Notes under the pieces: model-generated
What the model was told of the DNA's origin: nothing
The model's input: only the letters and a program-made list of their open reading frames with translations
Database searches by the model: none
Assembly: GCA_903890595.1 (NCBI GenBank)
Contig: CAITBU010000406.1
Span: 1 to 5,089, forward strand
Origin: an uncultured Holophagaceae bacterium
GTDB taxonomy: Bacteria; Acidobacteriota; Holophagae; Holophagales; Holophagaceae
Length of the DNA stretch: 5,089 nt
Direction: 5' to 3'
Part shown: positions 1 through 5,089 of the stretch, one piece after another
How positions within the stretch are numbered: position 1 is the first letter of the stretch
Layout: each line of letters starts with the position of its first letter
Made by a program: the position numbers and the translations under genes

Positions 1-957
1 CAAGCCGGGGAAGTCGAAGGGATCCCGGGTCTCCAGCACCGCCTGGGTGCTCGGGTCGAAGCACTCGGCATGGTGCCGGAAGATCGCCACGGCGCTCTGG
101 GCCATGGGCGAGTCCACGAAGACCCGCAGCCCGGCGGGGATGCGGCCGTGTTCGTGGGCCTCCCGCAGGCCGTAGAGGATCTCCTGGGCCCGCTCCAGCG
201 CGAAGGTGGGTACGACGATGTTCCCGCCCCGGGCCACGGTGTCGTTGATGGCGTCATGGAACTCCCGGACCGTCTCGGGCATGGGGCGGTGGTGGCGGCC
301 GCCGTAGGTGCTCTCCATGACCACCACGTCGGCCTCGGGGCAGAGCTCAGGGTCTCGGATGATCGGGTGGTAGCGGCTGCCCAGGTCGCCCGAGAAGACG
401 ATGCGGCGCAGCTTGCCGGCCTCGTTGGCGGTGATGCAGATGCTGGCGGAGCCCAGGATATGACCCGCGTCCTGGAAGGTCGCCACCAGGCCCTCGCCCA
501 GCTGAATGGGCTTGCCGTAGAGGGCTCTCCGCCCAAAGAGGTGCAGGGCCCGGGCGACGGCCTGAGTGTCATAGAGGGGCTCAGCATCGGCCCGGAAGTG
601 CTTGTGGCCGCGCGCCGCATGGCGCTGGGCGCGCTCGGCCTCTTCCTCCTGCAGACGGGCCGTGTCCGCCAGCACCAGCTGAGCCAGGTCCTGGGTGGCT
701 GCGGTGGTAATAATCTCGCCCGCAAAGCCTTCCTCCACCAGCAGGGGGATTCGGCCGCAGTGGTCCAGGTGGGCGTGGCTGAGCAGCAGCACATCGATGC
801 TGGCGGGATCGAAGCCGAAGTCTCGGGTGTTCTCGTCGCGCAGCTCGCGGCTGCCCTGATAGAGCCCGCAGTCCAGCAGGATCCTCTTGCCGCAGGCTTC
901 CAGCAGATGGCAGGACCCCGTCACACCCAGTGCGGCTCCGTGAAAGGAAATGCGCAT
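1..957 (-). CDS. beta-CASP MBL-fold RNA-processing nuclease-like protein, C-terminus outside window
   Basis: The reverse strand reads open for 319 codons from ATG at 957 to the window edge. Residues 1-200 hold the metallo-beta-lactamase core: HAHLDH at 61-66 (motif 2), GHILGS with His166 (motif 3) and SGDLG with Asp191 (motif 4), the two-metal ligands. Motif A follows as ESTYGGR with Glu215. Then come VPTFALERAQE (249-259) and VDSPMA (281-286), both typical of the beta-CASP insertion of the YSH1/CPSF73-like group (COG1236). Family members are usually about 450-470 residues, so the rest of beta-CASP with motifs B and C, and the C-terminal RMMBL segment, should lie to the left. Known relatives are metal-dependent endo/exoribonucleases or cytosolic hydrolases of unproven substrate; an RNase role here is inference. 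GGGAGG lies 4 bases before the ATG and fixes the start. No defect is visible in the part present. Confidence 0.93.
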   Translation of the reverse strand, partial: MRISFHGAALGVTGSCHLLEACGKRILLDCGLYQGSRELRDENTRDFGFDPASIDVLLLSHAHLDHCGRIPLLVEEGFAGEIITTAATQDLAQLVLADTARLQEEEAERAQRHAARGHKHFRADAEPLYDTQAVARALHLFGRRALYGKPIQLGEGLVATFQDAGHILGSASICITANEAGKLRRIVFSGDLGSRYHPIIRDPELCPEADVVVMESTYGGRHHRPMPETVREFHDAINDTVARGGNIVVPTFALERAQEILYGLREAHEHGRIPAGLRVFVDSPMAQSAVAIFRHHAECFDPSTQAVLETRDPFDFPGL

Positions 958-961
958 GGCG

Positions 962-967
962 CCTCCC
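962..967 (-). promoter_or_regulatory. ribosome binding site of the beta-CASP gene
   Basis: On the minus strand GGGAGG precedes the ATG at 957 with a 4-base spacer (CGCC). The gap is short but the match to the anti-Shine-Dalgarno sequence is strong. It supports this ATG, which also begins the family's usual N-terminal beta strand (MRISFHGAA, with the GVTGSCH turn after it). Confidence 0.7.
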
Positions 968-1066
968 AGCGGAGTCGGCACGAACGACCCACCCCTAGCC
1001 TCAACATACCCCCATCCCGCTTCTGGGCAAGCCTCAACCCCTTCCAATGGAGTAAAAAGCGAAACC

Positions 1067-1092
1067 GCAGATGGCGCAGATGGCGCAGATAA
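1067..1092. repeat. tandem repeat, 9-base unit GCAGATGGC
   Basis: Two perfect GCAGATGGC units (1067-1075, 1076-1084) are followed by a third that diverges after GCAGAT (1085-1090). A flanking GCGAAACC (1059-1066) precedes them. The pattern resembles the 'accGCAGATnncGCAGAT' intergenic repeats I recall from many environmental bacterial genomes; that resemblance is from memory. It is not part of any gene. Confidence 0.7.
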
Positions 1093-1106
1093 CCAGGAAG
1101 TTCTTT

Positions 1107-1187
1107 TGCAGTTATCCCCTTCATCCCCTGCAGCCCTGTTTCAAGTGCTTTTGACGGGGATCAAAGGGATGGACGGGGATTACTGCA
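1107..1187. repeat. imperfect inverted repeat with ATCCCC/GGGGAT arms
   Basis: The left arm starts TGCAGTTATCCCC (1107-1119) and the right arm ends GGGGATTACTGCA (1175-1187); these are reverse complements at 12 of 13 positions. The homology continues inward (TCATCCC against GGGATGGA) with a one-base offset. The right arm carries a second GGGGATC block (1156-1162). The loop (about 1131-1150) has no further symmetry. It could fold in RNA from either strand, but it lacks a clean stem followed by a T run, so I do not call it a terminator. Confidence 0.65.
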
Positions 1188-1267
1188 ATTCGGTTCTTTG
1201 GGTGTGCGCCCATCGACGGTTCCGCACTTCCTAATACACGCCTGCCCCAAGGCCTTTTAATGGAGTC

Positions 1268-1300
1268 TTTATCCCCGTTCATCCGCCCTTATCCCCGTCT
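1268..1300. repeat. second copy of the ATCCCC-type repeat, inverted relative to 1153-1180
   Basis: This segment contains two ATCCCCGT blocks (1271-1278 and 1291-1298) separated by TCATCCGCCCTT. Its 29 bases at 1271-1299 align with the reverse complement of 1153-1180 with one short gap and only a few mismatches. The two are therefore diverged inverted copies about 90 bases apart. The segment lies 25 bases past the hisC stop and is followed by a pyrimidine-rich run on the plus strand (1301-1315). Confidence 0.65.
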
Positions 1301-1324
1301 GCTTTTTTCTTTTCCTGGCCTGAA

Positions 1325-2398
1325 CTAGCTGCCCATGATCTCGCTCAGCGCGGCCACCAGCGCCTGGCACTGCTCGTCGGTGCCGATGGTGATCCTGAGG
1401 TACTCCGAGATGCGGGGCTTGTCGAAGTGGCGGACGATGATGGACCGCTCGCGCAGGGCCTTGGCGAGGTCGCCGGCGCGGTGCTTGGGATGGGTGACGA
1501 AGATGAAGTTGGCGGTGGAGGGCACGCTGCTGAAGCCCAGGGCCGCCAGCTGCGCCACCAGCACCTCCCGCGTGGCCATCACCTTGTGGCGGGTCGTCTG
1601 GAAGTGGGCGTCGTCCGCCAGGGAAGCCACCGCACCCGCCAGGGCCAGGCGGTCCAGGGGGTAGGAGTTGAAGCTGTTCTTCACCCGCTCCAGGGCCTCG
1701 ATGAGGTCGGGATGACCGGCGGCAAAGCCCACCCGCAGGCCCGCCAGGGCGCGGCTCTTGGAGAAGGTCTGCACCACCAGGAGGTTTGGATAGCGGTCGA
1801 CCAGGGGCAGGGCGCTCTTGCCGCCGAAGTCGATGTAGGCCTCGTCCACCACCACCACGGCCTCGGGATTGCCGGCCACGATGCGCTCGACCTCTTGGAG
1901 GGGCAGGTGGCGTCCCGTGGGGGCGTTGGGGTTGGGGAAGATGATGGCCCCCGCCTGACCCGCAGGGCCCGGCAGGTAGTCCTCGGTGCGCAGGGAGAAG
2001 TCGTCGGCCAGGGGCACCAGGTGCGAGGCGATGCCGTAGAGGCCGCAGTAGACGGGGTAGAAGCTGTAGGTGATGTCGGGGAACCAGAGGGGCCGCTCGT
2101 GGTTCAGCAGGGCCAGGAAGGCGTGGGCCAGCACCTCGTCCGAGCCGTTGCCCACGAAGACCTGCTCGGGGCGCAGGCCATGGCGCTCAGCCAGGGCGGC
2201 CTTCAGGGCCTCGCTGTTGGGATCCGGGTAGAGGCGCAGCGTGGCGTCCGTGGCGGCCCGGATGGCCTCCAGCGCCTTGGGCGAGGGGCCGTAGGGGTTC
2301 TCATTGGTGTTGAGCTTCACCAGGCGCGCCACCTTGGGCTGCTCCCCCGGAACGTAGGGGGTAAGGCCGTGGACGACAGGGCTCCAATAGCGGGTCAT
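1325..2398 (-). CDS. hisC: histidinol-phosphate aminotransferase (EC 2.6.1.9)
   Basis: The gene encodes 357 residues, the normal HisC length. The enzyme is a cytosolic PLP-dependent class I/II aminotransferase that converts imidazole-acetol phosphate and glutamate to histidinol phosphate and 2-oxoglutarate. Visible landmarks: NTNENPYGPSP at 30-40, LYPDP at 56-60, GNGSDE at 83-88, NPNAPTG at 156-162, DEAYIDF at 185-191, the PLP-binding Lys214 in TFSKSRALAGLRVG with Arg222, and Arg335 in EYLRITIG, expected to hold the substrate carboxylate. The start at 2398 is chosen because homology begins there (WSPVVHGLTPYVPGEQPK); the same frame runs open to 2908 but that part is antisense to the pseudogene. 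Only a weak AGAAG (2404-2408) precedes it. No other his gene is adjacent, so it may be a second HisC that also serves aromatic amino acid transamination; that is inference. Confidence 0.96.
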   Translation of the reverse strand: MTRYWSPVVHGLTPYVPGEQPKVARLVKLNTNENPYGPSPKALEAIRAATDATLRLYPDPNSEALKAALAERHGLRPEQVFVGNGSDEVLAHAFLALLNHERPLWFPDITYSFYPVYCGLYGIASHLVPLADDFSLRTEDYLPGPAGQAGAIIFPNPNAPTGRHLPLQEVERIVAGNPEAVVVVDEAYIDFGGKSALPLVDRYPNLLVVQTFSKSRALAGLRVGFAAGHPDLIEALERVKNSFNSYPLDRLALAGAVASLADDAHFQTTRHKVMATREVLVAQLAALGFSSVPSTANFIFVTHPKHRAGDLAKALRERSIIVRHFDKPRISEYLRITIGTDEQCQALVAALSEIMGS

Positions 2399-2521
2399 GA
2401 TCGCTTCTGAGGTAGGGTCACGAAAGGACCGGGGTCGGAAAACCAGCCAGCGGACCCGCTGCCAAGCCAGGCACCTTTGCGGCCCGCCACCGTTGCAAAG
2501 TCCCTCGATCGTACCATGTAG

Positions 2522-2983
2522 AAGGCCCCAGGCCTCTGGACCACCTTCGGGGAGTACACCACCGCGCAGCTGTTCTTTCACGGCATCGCCGGCTTCGCGC
2601 CCGAGGCCACCCAGGCCTTCTTCCGCCTCCATGGCCTGGAGGAGGCCCGCATCCAGACCAGGGCCCTGGGCAGCAACCTCTTCCGCCTGGGAGCACCCGC
2701 GCTGCCCCAGACCTTCCGCCCCATCCGCGAGGGCGAGCTCATCCCCATCGGCGGCCAGGACTGGCGCGTCCTCTGCGGCCACGGCCACTCGGCAGACCAC
2801 GCCAGCCTCTACTGCGAGACCGCCGGGGTGCTGATCCCGGTGGTCTTCGAGCGCCCCATCACCGACCCCTTCCAGACCCTCTTTGCCATGGGCGAGTGCC
2901 TGGCCCACGTCTTCTACCTCGAACAGCGCGGCCTGCTGCGGCGCGAGCAGGATGGCGAGGTTATTCGCTTCCGGGGCGTCTGA
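2522..2983 (+). pseudogene. remnant of an MBL-fold metallo-hydrolase (GloB-like group), N-terminus and an internal block missing
   Basis: This frame reads 153 residues from just after an in-frame TAG (2519-2521) to TGA at 2981, with no usable start in its first 100 codons. The first 105 residues look like the middle of a COG0491-type hydrolase: the helical insert (WTTFGEYTTAQ), then IPIGGQDWRVLCGHGHSADHAS with the GHS-x-x-H metal motif at 2783-2800. The N-terminal third, which should carry HxHxDH, is absent. After GVLI (around 2828-2836) the sequence jumps to PVVFERPITDPFQTLFAMGECLAHV, which resembles the C-terminal winged-helix part. The expected GD-metal strand and the distal PxHG histidine are missing, probably 80-100 residues judged from memory of full-length relatives. 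Reading frame and G/C-ending codons are preserved, suggesting fairly recent decay. It cannot bind two metals as it stands. An expressed fragment is possible but unsupported. Confidence 0.8.
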
Positions 2984-3004
2984 AAGATCAAAGAAATGAA
3001 ATGA

Positions 3005-3093
3005 ACGCGGAGGACAGCCGAGGGGCAGAGGAAAGCGGAGGAAAACACATAGCCGGTTCTCTGCTCTCCTCCGCTCCTCCGTCTTTCCTCCGC
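3005..3093. repeat. imperfect inverted repeat made of GCGGAGGA-type units
   Basis: The left arm (about 3005-3042) is purine-rich and repeats GCGGAGGA, GCAGAGGA and GCGGAGGA. The right arm (about 3058-3093) is its pyrimidine-rich counterpart, with CCTCCGC twice and TCCTCCG. GCGGAGGACAG (3007-3017) matches the complement of CTTTCCTCCGC (3083-3093) at 10 of 11 bases. The central loop is about 3043-3057. It starts 21 bases after the pseudogene stop and could fold in RNA from either strand. The following T-rich bases (3105-3119) do not form a clean terminator tail. It probably belongs to a dispersed intergenic repeat family. Confidence 0.7.
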
Positions 3094-3136
3094 TTACCTA
3101 TGCCTTTTGCTGTTCTTCTGCGCAGAAACAACCCCC

Positions 3137-3169
3137 TTGACGGAGACCCGGGCCATCCGTAACACTATT
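3137..3169 (+). promoter_or_regulatory. candidate sigma70-type promoter of the leuA leader transcript
   Basis: TTGACG (3137-3142) matches the -35 consensus at 5 of 6 positions. At 17 bases spacing stands TAACAC (3160-3165), a poor -10; ACTATT (3164-3169) is an alternative with a 21-base gap. Either choice puts the transcription start within a few bases of the leader ATG at 3176. The -35 box is good and the -10 weak, so the call rests largely on position just upstream of the leader peptide. Confidence 0.45.
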
Positions 3170-3175
3170 GGTCTC

Positions 3176-3241
3176 ATGCGAACCAACCTGTCTCTGAACC
3201 TGCTCCTGGCCCTGCCGCTTAGCGGCGCAGGGGAGGACTGA
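3176..3241 (+). CDS. leuL: leucine-rich leader peptide controlling leuA
   Basis: This 21-codon frame runs from ATG 3176 to TGA 3239-3241. Its core reads NLSLNLLLALPLS: seven leucines in the eleven codons from 3188 to 3220 (five CTG, one CTC, one CTT). It lies directly ahead of a terminator and leuA, the classic arrangement of a leader peptide whose translation reports the supply of charged tRNA-Leu. The product itself is expected to have no function. No Shine-Dalgarno sequence precedes the ATG, which may mean initiation on a leaderless or nearly leaderless transcript. The lone CTT codon (3218-3220) runs into the loop of the first RNA hairpin. The symbol is given by role and position, since leader peptides are not conserved in sequence. 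A chance frame is unlikely given the leucine density and context. Confidence 0.85.
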   Translation: MRTNLSLNLLLALPLSGAGED

Positions 3242-3304
3242 GAGCAAGCGGACACCGCAGACCGAAGCTCACAACCCTCTCCGCTGACCCCGGAGGGGGT
3301 TTTT
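3210..3304 (+). promoter_or_regulatory. transcription attenuator of leuA with alternative RNA hairpins
   Basis: Three competing pairings can be drawn by hand. Hairpin 1:2 joins 3210-3213 plus 3214-3218 (CCCT, GCCGC) to 3222-3226 plus 3229-3232 (GCGGC, AGGG) with a two-base bulge; its 5' side overlaps the last Leu codons. Antiterminator 2:3 joins GGGGAGG (3230-3236) to CCTCTCC (3276-3282), seven pairs with one G-U. Terminator 3:4 uses 3275-3283 and 3291-3299. A ribosome stalled on the Leu codons would block strand 1, free strand 2, sequester strand 3 and allow read-through to leuA. With ample leucine the ribosome reaches the stop codon at 3239 and covers strand 2, so the terminator forms. A small hairpin GCGG/CCGC (3248-3258) fills the space between. 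The pairings are seen; the mechanism is inferred from known amino acid operon attenuators. Confidence 0.8.
3273..3304 (+). terminator. intrinsic terminator in the leuA leader
   Basis: CCCTCTCCG (3275-3283) pairs with CGGAGGGGG (3291-3299) through nine pairs with one G-U, around the 7-base loop CTGACCC. Five T residues (3300-3304) follow at once, and AA at 3273-3274 can extend the stem into them. It ends 42 bases before the leuA start, so it would stop transcription before the gene and is best read as the attenuator's terminator. Confidence 0.85.
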
Positions 3305-3336
3305 CGCATACCCCCCACAGACCACCCATCGCCCCT

Positions 3337-3341
3337 GGAGG
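3337..3341 (+). promoter_or_regulatory. ribosome binding site of leuA
   Basis: GGAGG stands 5 bases (AACCC) before the ATG at 3347. It is a strong site and fixes the leuA start. It lies well outside the terminator hairpin, so control appears to act on transcription rather than by masking this site. Confidence 0.85.
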
Positions 3342-3346
3342 AACCC

Positions 3347-5023
3347 ATGCAAGCTCGCCGCTACCGCCCCATTCCCCTCGTCAGCCTGCCCAACCGGGCT
3401 TGGCCAGACAATGAGATCACCACCGCCCCCATGTGGTGCAGCGTGGACCTGCGGGACGGCAACCAGGCCCTGGTGGAGCCCATGGGCTCGGACCGCAAGC
3501 TCCTGCTCTTCGAGACCCTCGTGAAGATGGGCTTCAAGGAGATCGAGGTGGGTTTCCCGGCCGCCTCCCAGACGGACTTCGACTTCGTGCGCCAGCTCAT
3601 CGAAGAGCACCGCATCCCCGCCGACGTCACCATCCAGGTGCTGACCCAGGCCCGGGAGAGCCTCATCAATCGCACCGTGGAGGCCGTGACCGGCGCCCCC
3701 CGCATCATCCTGCACCTCTACAACTCCACCTCCACCCTGCAGCGCCGGGTGGTCTTCGGCCTGGACCAGGCCGCCGTGCTGGCCCTGGCCATCCAGGGCA
3801 CCCAGTGGGTGAAGGAGGCCGCCAAGGCCCTCTCAGGCAGCAAGGTCACCCTCGAGTACTCCCCGGAGAGCTTCACCTCCACTGAGGTGGACTACGCCAC
3901 CGAGGTCTGCGATGCGGTGATCGAGACCTGGGCCCCCGCGCCCGGCGACAAGGTCATCCTCAACCTGCCGGCCACCGTGGAGGTGACCACCCCCAACCGC
4001 TACGCCGACCAAATCGAGTACGTGCACCGCAACCTGCGGCACCGGGACCAGGCCCTCATCAGCATCCACACCCACAACGACCGGGGCTGCTCCGTGGCCG
4101 CCACGGAGCTGGCGCTGCTGGCCGGCGCGGACCGCGTGGAGGGCACCCTCTTCGGCAACGGTGAGCGCACAGGCAACGTGGACCTCATCACCGTGGCCCT
4201 CAACCTCTACACCCAGGGCGTCGATCCCGGCCTGGACCTGAGCAACCTGCCCGCCCTCGTGAAGGTGGCCGAGCACTGCAACCGCCTGCCCGTGCCCGCC
4301 CGCCACCCCTACGCCGGTGAGCTGGTCTTCACGGCCTTCAGCGGCTCGCACCAGGATGCGATTCGCAAGGGCTTCGAGGCCATGAAGCGGGAGCAGAATC
4401 CCCTCTGGGAGGTCCCCTACCTGCCCATCGATCCCGCCGATGTGGGCCGCCAGTACGAGCCCATCATCCGCATCAACAGCCAGTCCGGGAAGGGCGGGGT
4501 GGCCTTCCTGCTCGAGCAGGACCACGGCTACGCCGTACCCAAGGCCCTGGCCCAGGAGTTCAGCCAGGTGGTGCAGGCCATCACGGACCGCACCGGGGAG
4601 GAGCTCAGCTCCGATCAGGTGTTCGAAGCCTTCGAGCGGGAATACCTCACTCCTGGCCGCTTCGAGCTGGCGGACTACGAGACCCACCGCATCTCCAGGG
4701 AGCAGTGCCGCATGACCGCCAAGGTGCTGGACCGGGGCAAGGCCGTGCTCCTGCAGGCCGAGGGCAACGGTCCCATCGATGCCTTCCTGCGGGGCTTCCA
4801 GCAGGCCTTCGACCAGGACATCCACGTCTCGGACTACTCCGAGCACGCCCTGGGTCGGGGCGAGAGTGCCGAGGCCATCGCCTACGTCCTGCTCCGCGCC
4901 GGCGACGGCTCCTGCCGCTACGGCGTGGGTCGTCACGCCGACATCCTGGAAGCCTCCCTGCAGGCGGTGCTCAGCTCCGCCAACCGGGGCAGCGAGCAGG
5001 ATCCGGAGGAAGCCGCCAGCTAG
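3347..5023 (+). CDS. leuA: 2-isopropylmalate synthase, long type 2 form (EC 2.3.3.13)
   Basis: The 558-residue protein condenses acetyl-CoA with 2-oxoisovalerate to 2-isopropylmalate, the first committed step of leucine synthesis, in the cytosol. The TIM-barrel HMGL-like catalytic domain covers about residues 28-310. It shows DLRDGNQ at 34-40 (catalytic Arg36, metal ligand Asp37), GFPAASQTDFDF at 69-80, HTHND at 241-245 (metal ligands His241 and His243) and GNGERTGN at 270-277. SQSGKGGVAFLL (378-389) marks the linker subdomain. The C-terminal regulatory LeuA-dimer domain (about 430-545) ends in GVGRHADILEASLQAVLSSANR-type sequence, so leucine feedback inhibition is expected. The length and the early PNRAWPDNEITTAPMW block (15-30) fit the type 2 family rather than homocitrate or citramalate synthase. 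Expression is likely set by the Leu attenuator upstream. No leuB, leuC or leuD follows within the window. No defect is seen. Confidence 0.97.
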   Translation: MQARRYRPIPLVSLPNRAWPDNEITTAPMWCSVDLRDGNQALVEPMGSDRKLLLFETLVKMGFKEIEVGFPAASQTDFDFVRQLIEEHRIPADVTIQVLTQARESLINRTVEAVTGAPRIILHLYNSTSTLQRRVVFGLDQAAVLALAIQGTQWVKEAAKALSGSKVTLEYSPESFTSTEVDYATEVCDAVIETWAPAPGDKVILNLPATVEVTTPNRYADQIEYVHRNLRHRDQALISIHTHNDRGCSVAATELALLAGADRVEGTLFGNGERTGNVDLITVALNLYTQGVDPGLDLSNLPALVKVAEHCNRLPVPARHPYAGELVFTAFSGSHQDAIRKGFEAMKREQNPLWEVPYLPIDPADVGRQYEPIIRINSQSGKGGVAFLLEQDHGYAVPKALAQEFSQVVQAITDRTGEELSSDQVFEAFEREYLTPGRFELADYETHRISREQCRMTAKVLDRGKAVLLQAEGNGPIDAFLRGFQQAFDQDIHVSDYSEHALGRGESAEAIAYVLLRAGDGSCRYGVGRHADILEASLQAVLSSANRGSEQDPEEAAS

Positions 5024-5042
5024 TCCCAAGGCGAGCCCGGCT

Positions 5043-5089
5043 TCAGGAGTCGCTCTCCAGGCCGAGCTCGCCGAAGGCCATCCTGCCAC
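5043..5089 (-). CDS. possible C-terminal tail of an unidentified minus-strand gene
   Basis: Read leftward from the window edge, one frame gives 14 residues (GRMAFGELGLESDS) and stops at TGA (5045-5043). All 14 codons end in G or C, as in the other genes here, whereas the competing minus-strand frames do not show this. If real, the gene converges on leuA with 19 bases between the two stop codons, which would make leuA the last gene of its transcript. The fragment is far too short to name. Confidence 0.4.
   Translation of the reverse strand, partial: GRMAFGELGLESDS

Larger units (their letters stand above)
958..1324. other. gene-free stretch with repeats between hisC and the beta-CASP gene
   Basis: These 367 bases lie downstream of hisC and upstream of the beta-CASP gene, both on the minus strand. 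I see no credible protein: short open frames here lack family resemblance and a ribosome site. The stretch is visibly less GC-rich than the genes. It holds a 9-base direct repeat AGCCTCAAC (997-1005 and 1030-1038), a period-9 tandem repeat (1067-1092) and ATCCCC-type repeats (1107-1187, 1268-1300). No clear intrinsic terminator follows hisC. A promoter for the beta-CASP gene presumably lies here but I could not pick one with confidence. Confidence 0.7.

Noticed and set aside
70..1092. Plus-strand open frame of about 340 codons opposite the beta-CASP gene
   Set aside because: It has no recognisable motifs, while the opposite strand encodes ordered metal-binding motifs of a known family.
1067..1300. 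Repeat cluster as a CRISPR array
   Set aside because: The units are short and diverged, occur in both orientations, and have no regular spacers; no cas genes are present.
1427..2410. Plus-strand open frame opposite hisC
   Set aside because: It is an antisense shadow of hisC created by G/C-ending codons, with Gly/Gln/His/Val-rich sequence and no domain.
2516..2521. ATG directly followed by TAG, in frame with the hydrolase remnant
   Set aside because: I considered a one-base nonsense mutation in an otherwise intact start. The family's true start should lie about 100 codons further upstream, and no ribosome site precedes this ATG, so it is probably coincidence.
2399..2908. Upstream extension of the hisC frame on the minus strand (170 more codons)
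   Set aside because: It is antisense to the hydrolase remnant, has no HisC or other family resemblance, and would give an abnormally long protein. HisC homology begins exactly at the 2398 ATG.
3176..3304. T-box riboswitch ahead of leuA
   Set aside because: I found no T-box consensus or specifier stem, and the leader is short and contains a Leu-rich coding frame, which fits ribosome-mediated attenuation better.
5030..5072. Inverted repeat GGCGAGC (5030-5036) and GCTCGCC (5066-5072) after leuA as a terminator
   Set aside because: The arms are 29 bases apart, no T run follows on either strand, and the right arm falls in the probable coding tail of the opposite gene.
3833..5089. Long minus-strand open frame opposite leuA
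   Set aside because: It mirrors the codon bias of leuA and reads as low-complexity Gly/Val/Ala/Leu sequence with no domain. LeuA on the plus strand is a full conserved enzyme.

Overview
The window comes from a GC-rich bacterium with strongly G/C-ending codons. HisC and the long (type 2) LeuA resemble forms common in Proteobacteria and in some other Gram-negative groups such as Acidobacteriota. The purine-rich, partly palindromic intergenic repeats are of a kind seen in many environmental bacteria. No marker here fixes the phylum, so the taxonomic assignment is loose.

Layout from left to right: (1) positions 1-957, minus strand: the first 319 residues of a beta-CASP metallo-beta-lactamase-fold nuclease, cut by the left edge. 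(2) 958-1324: a gene-free stretch with a 9-base tandem repeat and several copies, in both orientations, of an ATCCCC-type repeat. (3) 1325-2398, minus strand: a complete hisC, standing alone without other his genes. (4) 2522-2983, plus strand: the remains of a second, unrelated MBL-fold hydrolase that lacks its N-terminal metal-binding half and an internal block. (5) 2984-3136: mostly an imperfect inverted repeat built from GCGGAGGA-like units. (6) 3137-3346: a leucine-operon control region with a possible promoter, a 21-codon leader peptide holding seven leucines in eleven codons, mutually exclusive hairpins and an intrinsic terminator. (7) 3347-5023, plus strand: a complete leuA. (8) the last 47 bases probably carry the C-terminal tail of a minus-strand gene that converges on leuA.

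Two intact genes are biosynthetic: hisC (histidine, possibly also aromatic amino acids) and leuA (first committed step to leucine). They face away from each other across the pseudogene and are not an operon. The best-supported system in the window is the attenuator ahead of leuA. A ribosome stalled on the Leu codons for want of charged tRNA-Leu would free an antiterminator strand and let transcription reach leuA. I found no mobile element, CRISPR array, tRNA or rRNA, and no evidence for a wholly new system.
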